From: Gnetum montanum
Taxonomy: Eukaryota > Streptophyta > Gnetopsida > Gnetales > Gnetaceae
NCBI GenBank assembly: GCA_015680685.1
Contig: MNCI01004997.1
Coordinates: 591,950-655,949 of the forward strand
Length of the DNA: 64,000 nucleotides
Reading direction: 5' to 3'
Part shown: positions 48,538-61,800 of the stretch, piece by piece
Layout of the letters: each line of letters begins with the position of its first letter
How positions within the stretch are numbered: the first letter of the stretch is position 1
Program-made: the position numbers and the translations under genes
The notes under the pieces: generated by a model
Database searches by the model: none
Told to the model about the DNA's origin: nothing
What the model saw: the letters and a program-made list of their open reading frames with translations, nothing else

Positions 48538-50820
48538 ATGGCTTCAAATAAGAATACAACATCACCTGCCAATGAACTATGGATAAGTAGTGACAAAATT
48601 GAAGAATAAGAAGACTAGAGTATGCCAATGCAAATAAGGATCTCATATGCTCGTGATGATTCTTACTATTCTGATTTCACATTCATCTTTCATCAAGACA
48701 AGCAACATAAGTGGAGAGATCTACAAGGGAATGTTGTTCTACTACCAAAATGTTTAGCACCCATTATGCTCCAAACTGCTCTCAAGGAGATGAAACTAAG
48801 TGAAGCACTTAGAGGGTATCATGAAAGCAAATACATAAACCAACCATACGAAACTACTAATGAGTAGTTAAGGAAGGACCATGTCATGGAAACAAGACAT
48901 GAACAAGACAAAGGAAAGACAGTCAATTCTACTATTTTCTTGGAGGAGCTTAATGGAGATGCATTCATCACTAAACAACTCCATCAAAATCATAAGTTCT
49001 AATCACAAATGCCTATCATTTGATTGGAGGAACCTGTTAGGAATAAATCACACTTTGAATTAGTAGAGATACTTAGGTAGGAGGCAAAGGACTCAATGGA
49101 AAGAGTTCCTACTAGATCCCATAGAGATGAACATCAAAGTCATCATAGGAGGACAAGTCGACACCATTCTCCTACTTACTCATTTGCATACTCATTATCA
49201 TTAGAAGACTCTAACGAAAGGAGGTAAAAGTACAGGACCATGACAAGGAAGAGAAGAAAACTCATGACTAACATGACCATCATGGCCATTACTCAAGACA
49301 TTCTAATTTGGAAGATGAAGAGTATGAGCAGCATAGACATAGGGATTGTAGAAATCATGAAAGGAATGAGCACAAAAGGAAGTACTACCATAAGCAAGCA
49401 CACAAACTTGATTGAGATGATAAACCCCTCATGGTAATTTGAAGCATGATTAACATACAGGAAGTTGTACCCATTCTAACTAGGGATGTGAGGGATATTC
49501 GTATTAAATAGCTCGATATGAACAATGTTCCAAGATTTGAAGATGGCTATAATGTTGATCCACAACACCACCTTCAAGCTTTCCATGATGCCTACGCCCT
49601 GCAAAATATTGAAAATTACTAGCAAAAGTTAAAGCTGTTTTCAAGAAAACTTGTAAAGAAGGTAGAGAGCTGGTGTAGATCACTAGAACCTAAATTAATT
49701 AGTTGCTAGAGTACCATGCTAGATCTCTTCAACAATAAATATTAAACTTATTCATGAGTGTTCAACTTAAGAAAACAAATCTAGGGATGGAAGCAAGGGA
49801 CTCATGAAACCCTTGAGGCAATAATGGGTAAATACTATTAACTATTACACAAATGCCCAAGCCATGTATTTTCACGGAGGAAATAGCTTTGGCACATTGT
49901 AGATGGGTTGCAAAGTAAAACTAAAGAGACTCTTGGGGTTTATGCCCAATGCAGATTATCAAAAATAATTGCCCATCGCATTTAGAGACTAATCGACAAA
50001 GTGGCAAAGGAGAAAGGAGAACTCAAGAAGAGAGAGTTAACTAAGAAATATAACAAAGGTCCATCAATTAGAAAGAGAAATGTGCAAATATGTGACAAGT
50101 AAGAGGATGAAAATTTGGAAGATGTTATCCAGAAAAAGACTCTACCTATTCAAAAATTAATAAATGATATAGTGACTAAGGTAGAGAAACTCTGGGATTT
50201 AGTGGATGAAAAATTTGCTACAACCCTAAATATTATGAAAAAGGAAAAGTTGCTACCGTTGAAGGGTATACTAACTCTAGTTTAGAGGAAGAGAAAGGAT
50301 GCAATGTGTGCCAGTATGAATATCCTAAGCGATGTTATCCTGTTATGGTTCACTTGCAAGAATCTGGGATATATGCACTCAATCCAAGCTTTGTCAATAA
50401 ATAGATGCTTAGAAGGCTACCTCACCCTCAAGGTAATATTAGGCAACCTTTTCAGCTGACATATTACCCAAGCGGAGCCTACCCTTAATCACAGGAGTAA
50501 TATCAATAGCAATGGTAGCAACTGCAGACATGGGCATTGCCATCACCAGGGAAACAATATCCATATAGGCTGGATCTTACATTCAACATCCAATATCTCT
50601 AGGAAACACATTATTTCAAACTTCTTCTCCTTATCATCCATGAAAATACTACAGACCTACTACTCTAAGGATGGATCATAGTCCTTATGCAAATTTTCCT
50701 ATAGCTAGTCCATCAAATCCCCCTTCTAATCCTTTACCACCAGTTCCACCACCCGCTATGCAGGGAAATTATTGTCATAAATGCGGTAGAGGAATGTTGC
50801 AAGGGCAATGAATATACAAG
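48538..50820 (+). pseudogene. Element C gag (long type)
   Basis: ATG 48538 reads MASNKNTTSPANELWISSDK to an early stop. The N-terminal domain continues with YSDFTFIFHQDKQHKWRDL and QGNVVLLPK, as in A and D. The capsid core (about 49510-49990) is recognisable but frame-broken. A knuckle-like CNVCQYEYPKRC lies near 50308, and a second CHKCGRG motif near 50775 ahead of the protease. Numerous stops. Confidence 0.75.
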
Positions 50821-50829
50821 TGAAGGATC

Positions 50830-51600
50830 TTACTAGGAATACTAAGGGTCAATTAAAGAAATGTCCTTTCTTTAGGACAAGTCCAAAAAAGGCTAGTAGA
50901 GTCAGAACTTCATCAAGATAAACTTCTTCTATAACAAATTCTCTTATCAAAACTAAGCTTCCATCATCTCCAAAAACAAGCGTTCAAACTGTCATGCTCA
51001 TAGAAATAGTCATAAAATAAATAAAGACAAGGCCACTTCCTAAGAAAAGAATTGATCTAAGAGTTCTTTTGATTTATCTATGAGTAGTTGGAAATTTGCC
51101 ATGCAAAGCTCTATTAGACTAAGGTTCTAGAGTAAATTTGATCTCATATGAAAGATATCAAGCATGGAGCCTACCAACCTTGAAGGAGTGCCATATAAGA
51201 TTAGAGCATGCAGATCAGTTTGTCGTCATTCCTTTGGGACAGATAGAGGATGTGGTGACCACTATTAATGGGTGGTCTTATCCAATGTACTTTCTTGTAA
51301 TTGATGTGAAAAATGAAGACAAGGAATTTATAATTATCATGAGGAGGGCACGGCCTAGCACAATCAATGCTAAGTTAAATATGAGAGAGTTATCTAGTAA
51401 AATCTCCAAGGAAGACAAGCACAGAGCCATACATACAGAGTGGATTCCATGCATTACTGTTGAAAGGAAAGGGTGCAATTATGGACCAATGATTCAGAAT
51501 GACAACATAGTCACAATACTAGTCCACAACAATAGTGAACAACAAATGTGTGCAAAAGAAAGAGCATAGGCCACCAAACCAAAAGACACCCTGTGGCTAA
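50830..51600 (+). pseudogene. Element C protease region
   Basis: The longest frame (51138-51569) reads ISYERYQAWSLPTLKECHIR, EHADQFVVIPLGQIEDVVTT, GWSYPMYFLVI and MRRARPSTINA, aligning with the protease of D (LPPLRKSNIQLELADQ, GLVEDIVTT, IMGRAWLSKINAH). The catalytic DSGS segment just upstream is disrupted. After about 51600 no RT follows. Confidence 0.75.
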
Positions 51601-51879
51601 CAACTGAGAACCTTCAACTATCCAAAACATGCATGGAACAATTTAACTCACTTATTAATTCTCATTCTAAGAAAATGACTCCAACTGAAAGCTCAAAAAT
51701 GAAACCATTAACTCATAATCTTACATCAAAAGCAAAAGGAAACAAGGACTTAGACAATCAAAACTCAATTATCATCAATATTACATGGGACAATAAATGA
51801 AAATTTAAATCATGAAAGATGGCAAGTGAACTACCTAGAGTGTATAATAAAAGAGATCTAGGGAGCATTTTCCAAACAC

Positions 51880-53640
51880 TCGTCCATGAGTTTAGTTGTG
51901 GGAGAGAGGCTTTATCTTACTTTAGGAATTAGTAAGTGTTTTTCCATTTTTTGTTTTAGTTTTTACTTTTCCTACTTCTTGATACAATTTTTCCATTCTT
52001 TTATACTTTTTCACATTCTTTAATACTTTTTCATTCTTTAATACTTTTTTATTTCTTCAATTTTTAATATTCTTCCAGCTTTTTCAATTCTTTGATGATT
52101 TTTCATTCTTTGACATTTCTCATTCTTTACATCTTTTTTGAATTCTTACTATCTTTTTCATACTTTGTTTTCATTTTCTTTGTAAATAAATTTGATTGTT
52201 AATAAAACACATTACGAATAAGGCAAGATGTAGTCCAATAAAGTGAAAATATCTCTATGTTATTAAGTTATAAGGGACTGATTATTTGAATAGTGAGCTC
52301 ACACCATCCATCCATATATTCCATTAACAAGAGGTTCTGACCATGGCACAATGATATTCTTTCCATCATATAACTAAGAATAAACTTGTGATCATTATGC
52401 CTAGATTTAAAAGTGAAGAGCCAAGTGGGAATGTAAAGGGTGTGACATCAAAGGGATTTGTGGACTCTCTTGGATTACTCTTATGATTTCTATCTTGTTG
52501 TTTAGATTGTATTATATCCTTGTAGAGCGAACAAAAAATGCGAGTAAGAGTAAAATAAGTGTTGCTTTATCATGTCATTAGAAAGACATGTTACCCATGC
52601 CTGAAGGTAGCCCTCTGGTATTTCTATCCTGTTGTTCAAGTTATATTATATCCTTGTAGATCTAACAAAAAATGGGAGTAATAGTAAAATAATGGCTGCC
52701 TTACCATGTCACAAGAAAGACATGTTACCCATGCTTGAAGGTAGTCCTTTGGTAAGGTTGACACAGGTGAAAATAAAAACTTATGCACAAAATAAATTTT
52801 TGGGGGTCCAACTAGAAAGATATGTTACCCATGCTTGAAGGTAGGTGGCTTCTTAGAAATTGAAAAAAAAAAGCATGCTATGAATAAACTTCTCCCTTGG
52901 ACAATACACCAAGTGACAATACCCCTTGCAATACTGATAGTATTATAGTTGTAATTCCAAGAGATGAGATAATGTGTTATCACTGAAATGTGGTTTGGAC
53001 TTAGTTTGAATCTTGGACAGAAAGGCTAATGATTACTTTAACCACTAATAAAACACAAAAATTCATTATGCCTATGGTAAGATACCTCACACCCCAATTT
53101 TTGCAATCCCTTCGAAGTCCATTTCATCTCACTATATGAATAATCATAACTTGTGGTTTTGGGTATCATAGCATAATTTTCCTAATTTGGTGGCACTAAC
53201 ATGTGTGTTTTGCTCAATAGGGATGTGTTACATTCAACTCCTCAAGTGCCTAAGGACACTTTTAGGTGTGGTTGTACAAAGGCATTAAGGGTTGGAGCCT
53301 GCTTTAGGGAGGATCCAGCTGTATAATTATTGTATCTTATACATGCGAAGTGATTCCACATCATCTTGAGCCTTCCAACATCAACAAACATCAATAAAAA
53401 CTTCTCATATCATTCAAACTATCCATTCTAACAACATAAATTCATTACCCTTCTTATCCATCTCATTAACACTTGATGAACTTTTGTAGTTGAGATTCCT
53501 TCTTTGTGAACTTTCCATGACAAATTTTCAAAAAATATGCATCTATCCATAGGAAAGACCCTCTAAATATGCTTTAAACATTCCAGACATTAAAAAAGAA
53601 TCACTTTTTATCCTAAAAAATCATTGAAAAATGAAAATTT
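51880..53640 (+). other. Element C post-pol spacer
   Basis: A T-rich tract of 'ttctttaatacttttt' repeats (51930-52170) is followed by the family's conserved blocks 'gtgtgacatcaaagggattt' (about 52440) and three copies of a 'gacatgttacccatg' module (about 52580-52850). No gene is seen. Confidence 0.72.
52560..52860 (+). repeat. Triplicated 'agacatgttacccatgc' module
   Basis: Three copies of 'aaagacatgttacccatgc' plus 'tgaaggta' (about 52581, 52723 and 52816, the last with 'gatatg'), two of them followed by 'ctttggta/ctctggta'. A and B have one copy each at the same place. Confidence 0.85.
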
Positions 53641-53710
53641 TTGGCCTCCCCGATATCTAATCCCTAATGTTAGGTACCTAATATTTGGTCATGCAAAAGT
53701 TATAAATACA
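53640..53710 (+). promoter_or_regulatory. Element C internal U3-like promoter before the 3' ORF
   Basis: 'cccgatatctaatccctaat' and 'cctaatatttgg' lead to TATA 'tataaata' at 53701 and 'cacaagggacttag'. The C LTR has 'gatatccaatatta' leading to 'cataaatacaacacttag'. The correspondence parallels that in element A, with different motifs. Confidence 0.55.
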
Positions 53711-54241
53711 CAAGGGACTTAGCCAAATTTTCATTTTTCACTTTTCCAACCAAGGAAGCTTTTGCTATTTTTTCTTTCTCACTTAGAGCTTTGATCTCCT
53801 ATCTTTCCCAAGGCATGTCTTGCACATTATCGCTCCGATTTTCATGATTTTAGAATCTATTTGATCCTAAAGTGTTCATCTTAGTTATGGAGGGATGTTA
53901 GTGAGGAAAATCTGAGCCAATTTTTTGAGAATTTGCTAACACCCAGAAGGTATTTTAAGGGTAAGAATGAAGTGATAATTAAAATTTTTTAATAAAAATC
54001 AATCATGTTAATGCCAAAATAATTAAATAATGCCCTTAAGAAACCATAACCATCAGTATGAGCCCTAAATAAGAAAAAACTAGACAACTATGAAGGGTTA
54101 TAAAGAAACTAACTCTTCTAGGGTAACTTTTTGAAAATTCACTAACTCTGCAATCATAATGAATTAAGAACTTAATGTAACTAAGCATATTAATAATAAA
54201 TGAAAACACCATAGTAATTCTAAATTCTTGATTGATTGCAG

Positions 54242-55400
54242 ATGGCCCCAAAGAGAGGAGCACAAGGAGGACCCTCACAAGCCACAAGTAAGAGACCAAG
54301 AGGCTAACGTAGAGGTTGAACAACAAAATGAGAACTAGAACATGTGGATCAGGAAGCCCAATCCTTCAACATTCATTAGGAAACTCTTGCTACTAGACAG
54401 TCAAGCCAAAGAGAGGTAGAGGAACCATAGGTACAAAGATAACACCTCGCATTATCATAAGACTAGCTCCAAGCTATCCAAGAGAAGTCCATCTTGACCA
54501 CTGTCATTATGGAGATGAACTTTGGCCCATTCTTGGAGTTTACTCTGGAAGCAGTAAACAAACAACTCAAAGTGTTATCACTATGGCCTATTCTATTTGA
54601 TAGCGGTGAATGGTACCTTGGGGAAACTTATCAATTATGGCATAATAAAAAAGAGGGCACTACAGTCAACATCAAAGGACTCTCAGTCTGATACTTAGTC
54701 AAGGTGAGAGTTGAAGCTCTCAACATACCCAATGAAGGGACAAAGGTAGCACATCTGTCCACTAGATTAGATGTTGAAGCTAAGAAACTATGGCTGAAAT
54801 GAGCATATGGAAGAAAAGATAAGGGATACAATGAATTAACTTTGAAGGAAAGAATCTATTTCAAGATTGGCACCTACCATTTGTTTCTAACAAAAGGACT
54901 AAATAGATTAACCACTTATGTGGCTAGAGGAAGTACAAAATTGATTTTAAAGTATAATGCAAACCTTGCATAACTCTATTTCATGGAGATCCAGAGATTG
55001 TTTGAAGAAAATAAGGTAGGAAAGCCAACATTTCCATTCCCTTGCCTTATCAGGAAGCTATGAAAATGTGATGGAATTCTAGGGTACACTAATGATATTT
55101 CCAAGAAGGCCCAAAATGCTTCATATGCTAAACTACTCAAGCTAGCACCACCCAAGAAGGACCAAGGTGAGGAATAAACTAGTGCTCGGGAAACCACACA
55201 AACTAAACAACAATAGGAAGCAGAACCCAATGGCTAGCAGCAACAATAAGAGTAGTAGTAGCAACAACAAGAACAATAGCAACAACAAGTCCCACCGCTG
55301 TTATCACAAGACTATACACCATCAATGAGTCATCTGCAATAGATTGCAAAGATTATTAGTTGGGGAATAAGGGAGGAAGCCAAGCTTTATAGAGTTATAA
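54242..55400 (+). pseudogene. Element C 3' ORF of unknown function, Gln-rich end
   Basis: Starts MAPKRGAQGGPSQATSKRPR at ATG 54242, directly after acceptor GATTGCAG. It shares with the A 3' ORF the segments MEMNFGPFLEF, SGEWYLGETYQLW, YLVKVRVEAL and RLFEENKVGKPTF. It ends in a Gln-rich tract from CAA/CAG repeats (about 55230-55290) instead of the long coiled-coil region of A, so it is much shorter. The basic N-terminus could suit a nucleic-acid or nuclear role; that is a guess. About ten stops. Cut off by element D soon after. Confidence 0.65.
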
Positions 55401-55416
55401 ATAATGCCATATAGCC

Positions 55417-56218
55417 TGATGGAACGCGATATCTCATGGGCCGCGATATCTTGTCGGCCCCTGCGATATCGCGTACGCGATATCGTAGCCCATCGCCTTG
55501 TCTATAAATAAGAGGTAACTTTCCCTTGTTTTTCAATCTAGATCTAGACCCTTAGCCAAACTATAGCAGTTTTGCCATTCCAGAGTTAGAATAATTTCCA
55601 TGTGCCCATAGTAGGAGTCTCAAAGTGAACGGATCTTTATTCGAGCAAATTGTACTTGAGCACACATTTGTGTATGGAAATAAAGATGAACTTTTTGATA
55701 AACCTTGCAGCATATGGACTAAGCTAAATAGGAATTAATTAATGTTAAATGCTTAATTTCTTTCCTAGATAAATAATCTCTCTCAACCCTTAACTCTCTT
55801 AGTTAAGTGCATTCAGTATGACCGCTTCGAGCACGTGTGTAACGCTTGGTAACCCAAAAACGAATAGCGTTTGGTAATCCTAGTAGCGTTCCACTGGTTT
55901 AGGGTGTGTACAGCAAGTGGGAATGGATACTGGTGCTAGGATAATTAGAACTTAGTTAATGAAAGTAGTCACTTAGTCTATTCACCCTTTCCTCTTAGCA
56001 TAAGGCGATAAAAAGATAAAAGACATAAAAATCATATACCTCAAACTTACTTAACCATACAATCGTGACAATACAAGTGAGTTTGGGAAGACAACGATTG
56101 ATTAACCTTAAGTGTTCCATTAGGGCACGTAAGCACTTAGTCCTTGGAGTTCGATCGGATTGTGCATGAGACGTTCGTATTCGTATGGTTGAGTGTAGGG
56201 GTACCTCGCCACTCATCA
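55417..56218 (+). repeat. Element D 5' LTR
   Basis: 802 bp, starts TGATGGAACGCG, ends CGCCACTCATCA. U3 has four 'gcgatatc' motifs and a 22-bp perfect palindrome at 55464-55485; TATA at 55503. R-U5 ('cccatagtaggagt', 'ataaaccttgcag') is like that of element A. Confidence 0.88.
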
Positions 56219-56237
56219 TTGGTGCCATTGCTGGGGA
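56219..56237 (+). promoter_or_regulatory. Element D primer-binding site (tRNA-Asp)
   Basis: TTGGTGCCATTGCTGGGGA, two or three changes from the canonical tRNA-Asp site. Confidence 0.8.
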
Positions 56238-56333
56238 CTTAGTTGTTTGTGTGCTACATAGAACATAGGAAATCATTGTCATCGTTGGGAGCAAAAATGA
56301 ACCCTTAGGGTTGATCAAACAAAAAATAACATA

Positions 56334-58760
56334 ATGGTAAACAACACACCGAACAAGGCTAAAATGTCTTCTTCTTCACACAAAAGCACTTCACCACCTA
56401 GGAACAACACAAGAGACAGTCGGCAACATAACACACATAACCAAGAACCACCAGTTCCTCAACAATTTAGTGTGGTGTATATTCATCGTGATGAATTTAT
56501 ACCCAACTTTACCTTTGTCTTCCATCAAGACGAACAACTACGTTGGAGAGACTTGGAGGGTAACATAGTGTTGCCTCCAAATAGAGTCGCCCCCAACATG
56601 CTCCTTCATGCCCTTGCACGAATTTGCATGGCACAATTATACGCATAGTACATTGCATGTGATTACAACGTAAGGGACTACCATCCCACAGAAGCACAAC
56701 ATCAACAGGACTTGCGATAGGAGAGTTACTATACATCATTGAAGGGCAAAGGGCCCCATAACGCTCCACCGATCTTAAGTGAAATTGAGGGTGGTGAACC
56801 TATTTCGATGGGTTCTCCACAAAACGATGTTCCCCCTCCTAACAATGGTGAGGAGGTGATGTATCAGAACCTTCATTCCACATTTCATAACCCTGGTTCT
56901 GATACCCATGAACACCAAGTGTTCAATGAGGGAATACAAACACAAGATAAGGGCGGGAAGTCTAATTGTCATCATGATCGGGGCCGGGATCATGAAGAGA
57001 GGGTAGGAAACATCATCATGGCAATGGTTCTCCTTCTTATTCACCTTCATCATCACATTCACCCTCTCCTTCAACATTAGGACGCAGTCATAAGGAACCT
57101 CATCGTGAGGATAAGGGTAAGCAAAATGAGAAAACTCAACGAGAGAGTCGAGAGCGAGGACGAGGGCATTTTAGGGAATCACAACATGGAAGAAGGGAAA
57201 GTAGGGAACCGCATAGACATCACAGACGCTATGAGAGGAATGACCACGAAGAACCCCTACTTGCAACCCGAAGCATGTTAGACATTATGGAGGCCATTAG
57301 AATTCCTAAAAGGCACCAAAAAGATAGCAGGATCAAGAGACTAGACATGAATAATATCCCACGATTTGAGGGGGGATACAACGCTAATCCTCAGAACCAC
57401 TTATAGGCATTTCACGATGCCTATGCCTTGCAGAACATTGAGAACGAGTGGCAAAAATTAAAGTTGTTCCCAAGGATACTAATAAAAGAAGCAGAAAGCT
57501 AGTACCAATCCTTAGAATCGGAATCCATTCGAAGGTGGAGTACGATGCTAGAATTGTTTAACAATAAGTATCAAATGTACTCCCAAGTGTTCAACTTGAG
57601 AAAGCAGATCCAAAGATGGAAGCAGGGAACTCATGAACCCTTGGATGTTACCATGGGCCGATATTATGCACTGTTACATCATTGCTCGGGCCATGGTTAC
57701 TCGTAGCCGGATCAACTACGCCATCTCGTAGATGGACTTAGGCACGAAACTAGGAGAACCCTTGGAACGTATGCCCAAGGGAGATTATCTGAGCTTAGAT
57801 CCCATCAGATCCATAAATTGTTGGAGTAAGTAGCTAAGGAAGAAGGAGAGCTATGCAAGAGAGAAAGCGTGGAAGAGTACAATCGCAATCCTTCCCTACG
57901 AAAAAGGGGAGTAAGATTCTGTGAGGAGGAGGATGAGTCACCACTTGAAGAGATGGTAAATAGGAAAACCTTGCCACTCTAGAAATTAACAACAGAAGTG
58001 TCAGCCAAGGTGGATCAAATGTGGGACTCCTTAGATAGTAGATTTGAAACCGTTCTCAAATTGTAGAGGAGTTTAAGGAACGAAGTAGTCACCATGATAG
58101 AAAGAAAAAGAGGGATTCAGACCATGCACGTAACAAAGGTAAGGGGAAAATGGCTATCATCGAAGAGGTTTTGGATTCTGATACAGACAATGATGGTGGA
58201 TGTGAGATATGCCAGTATGACCATCCTAAGGGATGTTGCCCAATAATCTCACATCTGCAAGAGTCTGTGGTGTATGCACTTAACCCACGACTTAACAAAT
58301 GACAAGCACCCTGACGGTTACCTTATCCCCAAGGTAACTCAAAGCAGTTCCACCAACCGTTAACGTATTATCTAGGTGGAACTCCGCCACAACCTCTTGA
58401 GCAACACCAGTAGTGGCAATACCCATAATCATGGGGGATGCCATCGCCGAGACAACAATACCCTTACCAGAAACCGGATCCATATGGCTATTACGTGTAG
58501 TAGCCAATCTCTCCAAGTGACTCTGTTGGTCACACAACCCCACAACATCACTACCAAGCTCGGGAGTACTATAGGACTCCCTCTCCTGGGAGAGACACAC
58601 CACATGCATACCATCCTCCAAATCTATCCGCCACTCTCACGCCCATAGCGCCACTATCACCTGCTCTGGCAATGCAAGGGGCATCCCCCACTCAACCGTA
58701 GCAACCCAATGTCACAAGGGCTATGAATCCTCAAACTACAGTTAGTTTTAACAACCTTAT
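56334..58760 (+). pseudogene. Element D gag (long type)
   Basis: ATG 56334 (or 56364) opens a Ser/Asn/His-rich N-terminus, then DEFIPNFTFVFHQDEQLRWR and DLEGNIVLPPNRVAPNML, the long-type N-terminal domain. An Arg/His/Glu-rich linker follows (56900-57250). The capsid core runs about 57340-57850 (FEGGYNANPQNH; CSGHGYS; ETRRTLGTYAQGRLSELR). A coiled-coil-like segment is followed by the knuckle CEICQYDHPKGCC at 58201. A Pro/Gln/Ser-rich tail leads to protease. A few stops and frameshifts break it. Confidence 0.85.
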
Positions 58761-58849
58761 GCTAAAAAGACATTTCTCAAAACCAATAATCCAACTAAGC
58801 CCTCACCATCACAAGCAGTTGAACGTCTAAACACCTCCATACCAAATAA

Positions 58850-61800
58850 GTTTTTGGGATCTCCTTCAATCGAAAAATCGAGCTTAACGCACATGGTTAT
58901 GTTAACACATGCTGTTACTGACTGGATTAAGGTGGGCCACCTTCCCAAGAAATTCTCTAATCCTGTAAGTCTTCTAATTTATCTCCAAGTTGCTAGGAAT
59001 GAACCATGTAAAGCTGTTCTGGACTCAGGTTCCAAAGTTAACTTAATATCACAAGAAATGTACAAAGCTTGGAACCTGCCTCCATTGAGGAAGAGCAATA
59101 TTCAACTTGAGTTGGCTGACTAGTCCATCACTGTCCCTTTGGGACTAGTGGAGGACATTGTTACCACTATGTGTGGCTAGTCATATCCAGCTGATTTCCT
59201 AGTAATACAAGTGAACAACAGTAAAGGGAACTTCCCAATAATAATGGGAAGAGCATGGCTAAGTAAGATAAATGCACACTTAGGAATCCGCTATCTTTCC
59301 CTAGAAATATCCAACAAAAACACTTTTGAAAAGATCGAGAAGAATAAAGTTCCATGCATCGCATATAGTGACATAGGGTGCCATTGCATGTAGAAATCAT
59401 GGGTTATGCAAAGTTTAACATCACCTACATGCAACTGGTGTGCACAAGACATTAATATACAAAAGTGCCTATATGCAGTAGCCACACGATAGGAAGACAC
59501 CCAGTGGCTAGTGGCTAATCAAGAGAGTAATTCGCTAATATGCATGGAATTAACTAAGGAAATAACTAGTGCTTACATTGAAAACATAGACACACTAGAG
59601 CAAGTCCATTGCCAACTTCCAAACCTTAACCTCGAAAACATCAACTGGGAAAAGTTGGAAATTCCTGAGAGATTTAAACAAGAGCCCATTGATTTGAAAC
59701 CATTGCCCACTGGTCTGGAGTATATATTGAAAATGGAAAACCGTTGATCATCAATGCAAAACTTGTTCCCAAACAAAAAGAAAGACTGCTGAAAGTGATA
59801 AACAAGTGGTTAAAATCCTTTGCCTAGCCATACCCTGAGTTAACTGGAATAGATCCTAGGATATCCCAGCATAGGATTTACATGGACCCCTCCATGAAAC
59901 CTCAAAAACAACCACAGAGGTGATTGAACCCGAAATTGAAACAAATAGTAAAAGAAGAGATAGAACAGCTTCTTAAGGCTGGGTTCATATATCCCATTGC
60001 TAATAGTGAATGGGTTAGCCCTATGGTGATCGTGCCTAAAAAGGGAGGCAAATGGAGGGTGTGTATAGATTTTAGGCTGCTAAACATGGCAACATTCAAG
60101 GATCATTTCCCATTGCCATCCATTGACCAAGTCTTAGACACCATAGCAGGGCATGGCTATTATAGTTTTCTGGATGGCTATAGTGGATATAACCAAATAC
60201 GGATAGCACTAGAAGATCAAGCCAAAACAACGTTCACCAGTCCTTGGGGAATGTTTGCATATAAACAAATGCCATTTGGCTTATGCAATGCTCTTACCAC
60301 GTTTCACCGTTTAGTTCTAAGAATATTCCAACAGAAGATTGGGAATGGAGTGGAAGTCTTTATGGACGACTTCTCCACTTATGGAACAAGATTTGATCAA
60401 GCCTTGGATCGATTAGAGTAAGTGTTAAAACGATGTGTAGAAACCAACTTAAGGCTCAATTGGCAGAAAAGCCATTTGATGATCCAAGAGGGCGTAGTAC
60501 TTGGGCATAAAATTTCATATTCAGGAATAGAGGTAGACTCGGATAAAGTTAGGGTCATCTAAGGAATTACCCGACAACCGAAAATTGTTAAAGACATTCG
60601 GTCATTCCTTGGACACGCAGGCTACTATAGGAGATTCATATGGAACTTCTCCAAGATTGCCAAATTGTTGGTAGAATTAACGAAAAAGGATGCACCATTT
60701 GAATGGACTAAGGAATGTGAATGAGCATTCCAAACTCTGAAACAAAGGCTTGTAGAAACTCCCATTCTATAAGCCTCTAACTAGTCTAGACCATTCCATA
60801 TAATGACTGACACATCCAATTATGCCTTAGGAGCCGTACTTACACAGTTAGATGACCAAAAACATCCCTATTACATCCACTGTGCAAGTAAGAGTATCAC
60901 CAGTGCACAACTTAACTACACAACTACAAAAAAAGAATTAATGGCTATAGTGTTTGCACTAGACAAGTTTAGGCACTATGTGTTAGGCTATTAAGTGTAC
61001 ATTCATACGGATCATAGTGCAATCAGGTTCCTCATGAACAAGCCAACGGTTAGCCCTCGTATCATACGTTGGCTGGTAATCCTACAAGAGTTCGATCTAA
61101 CAATGATTGATCGAAAGGGCACTGAGAACATAGTTGCAGATCATTTATCTCGGTTACACTGGGAAAACAAAGAGGACGGATATGCCATATCTGATCATTT
61201 TCCTGACAAAGCCCTCTTTGCCAGTGTAGTGAATAATCAACCCATGGGAACGAACTAGTATAGTAGCATTCTCACCTATCTCCTTTCCCAACAAACACCA
61301 CAAGAGCTGGACTTTAGGAAGAAACAACAGTTTCTTCATAGAGCCAAGTACTTCATGGAGATCAACAGACAACTTTACAAAGTTTTTCTTGATGGCTTGG
61401 TTTGATGGTGTGTGCCTAATGTGGATCAATTAAGAGTTCTCCAAGATGCTCATGAGGGTCCTTGTGGGGGCCACTATGCAGGGAGATGAATGGATATTAA
61501 GATCCTACTTGTAGGATATTACTGGCCAACATTATTTCGGGACATCCATCAATTTGTCCAATCCTGTGAGCGTTGTCAACGTGATGGGGGAATGACTGCT
61601 AGAATGGAGGATCTACAACAATGGATTTAACCTTTAGAACCCTTTGACATTTGGGGAATAGACTTTATGGGGCCCATTACACCAATGTCCAATGGAAAAG
61701 CTTACATCATTGTTGCTATTGACTATCTAATGAAATGGGTTGAAGCAGCTGTTGTTACAGATTGCACATCATCTACAACTACACGATTTGTACAACAAAA

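Larger units (their letters stand above)
47597..55416 (+). mobile_element. Element C: Ty3/gypsy element lacking RT-RNase H-integrase
   Basis: 5' LTR 47597-48403, primer site, long-type gag, protease, then a jump near 51600-51850 straight to the post-pol spacer. An internal promoter, leader and 3' ORF follow. Its own 3' LTR is not in the window because D is inserted at 55417. The absence of RT, RNase H and integrase makes it non-autonomous. The LTR resembles that of F (same 'ataaatac', 'aacacttaggtgcac' block). Confidence 0.85.
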
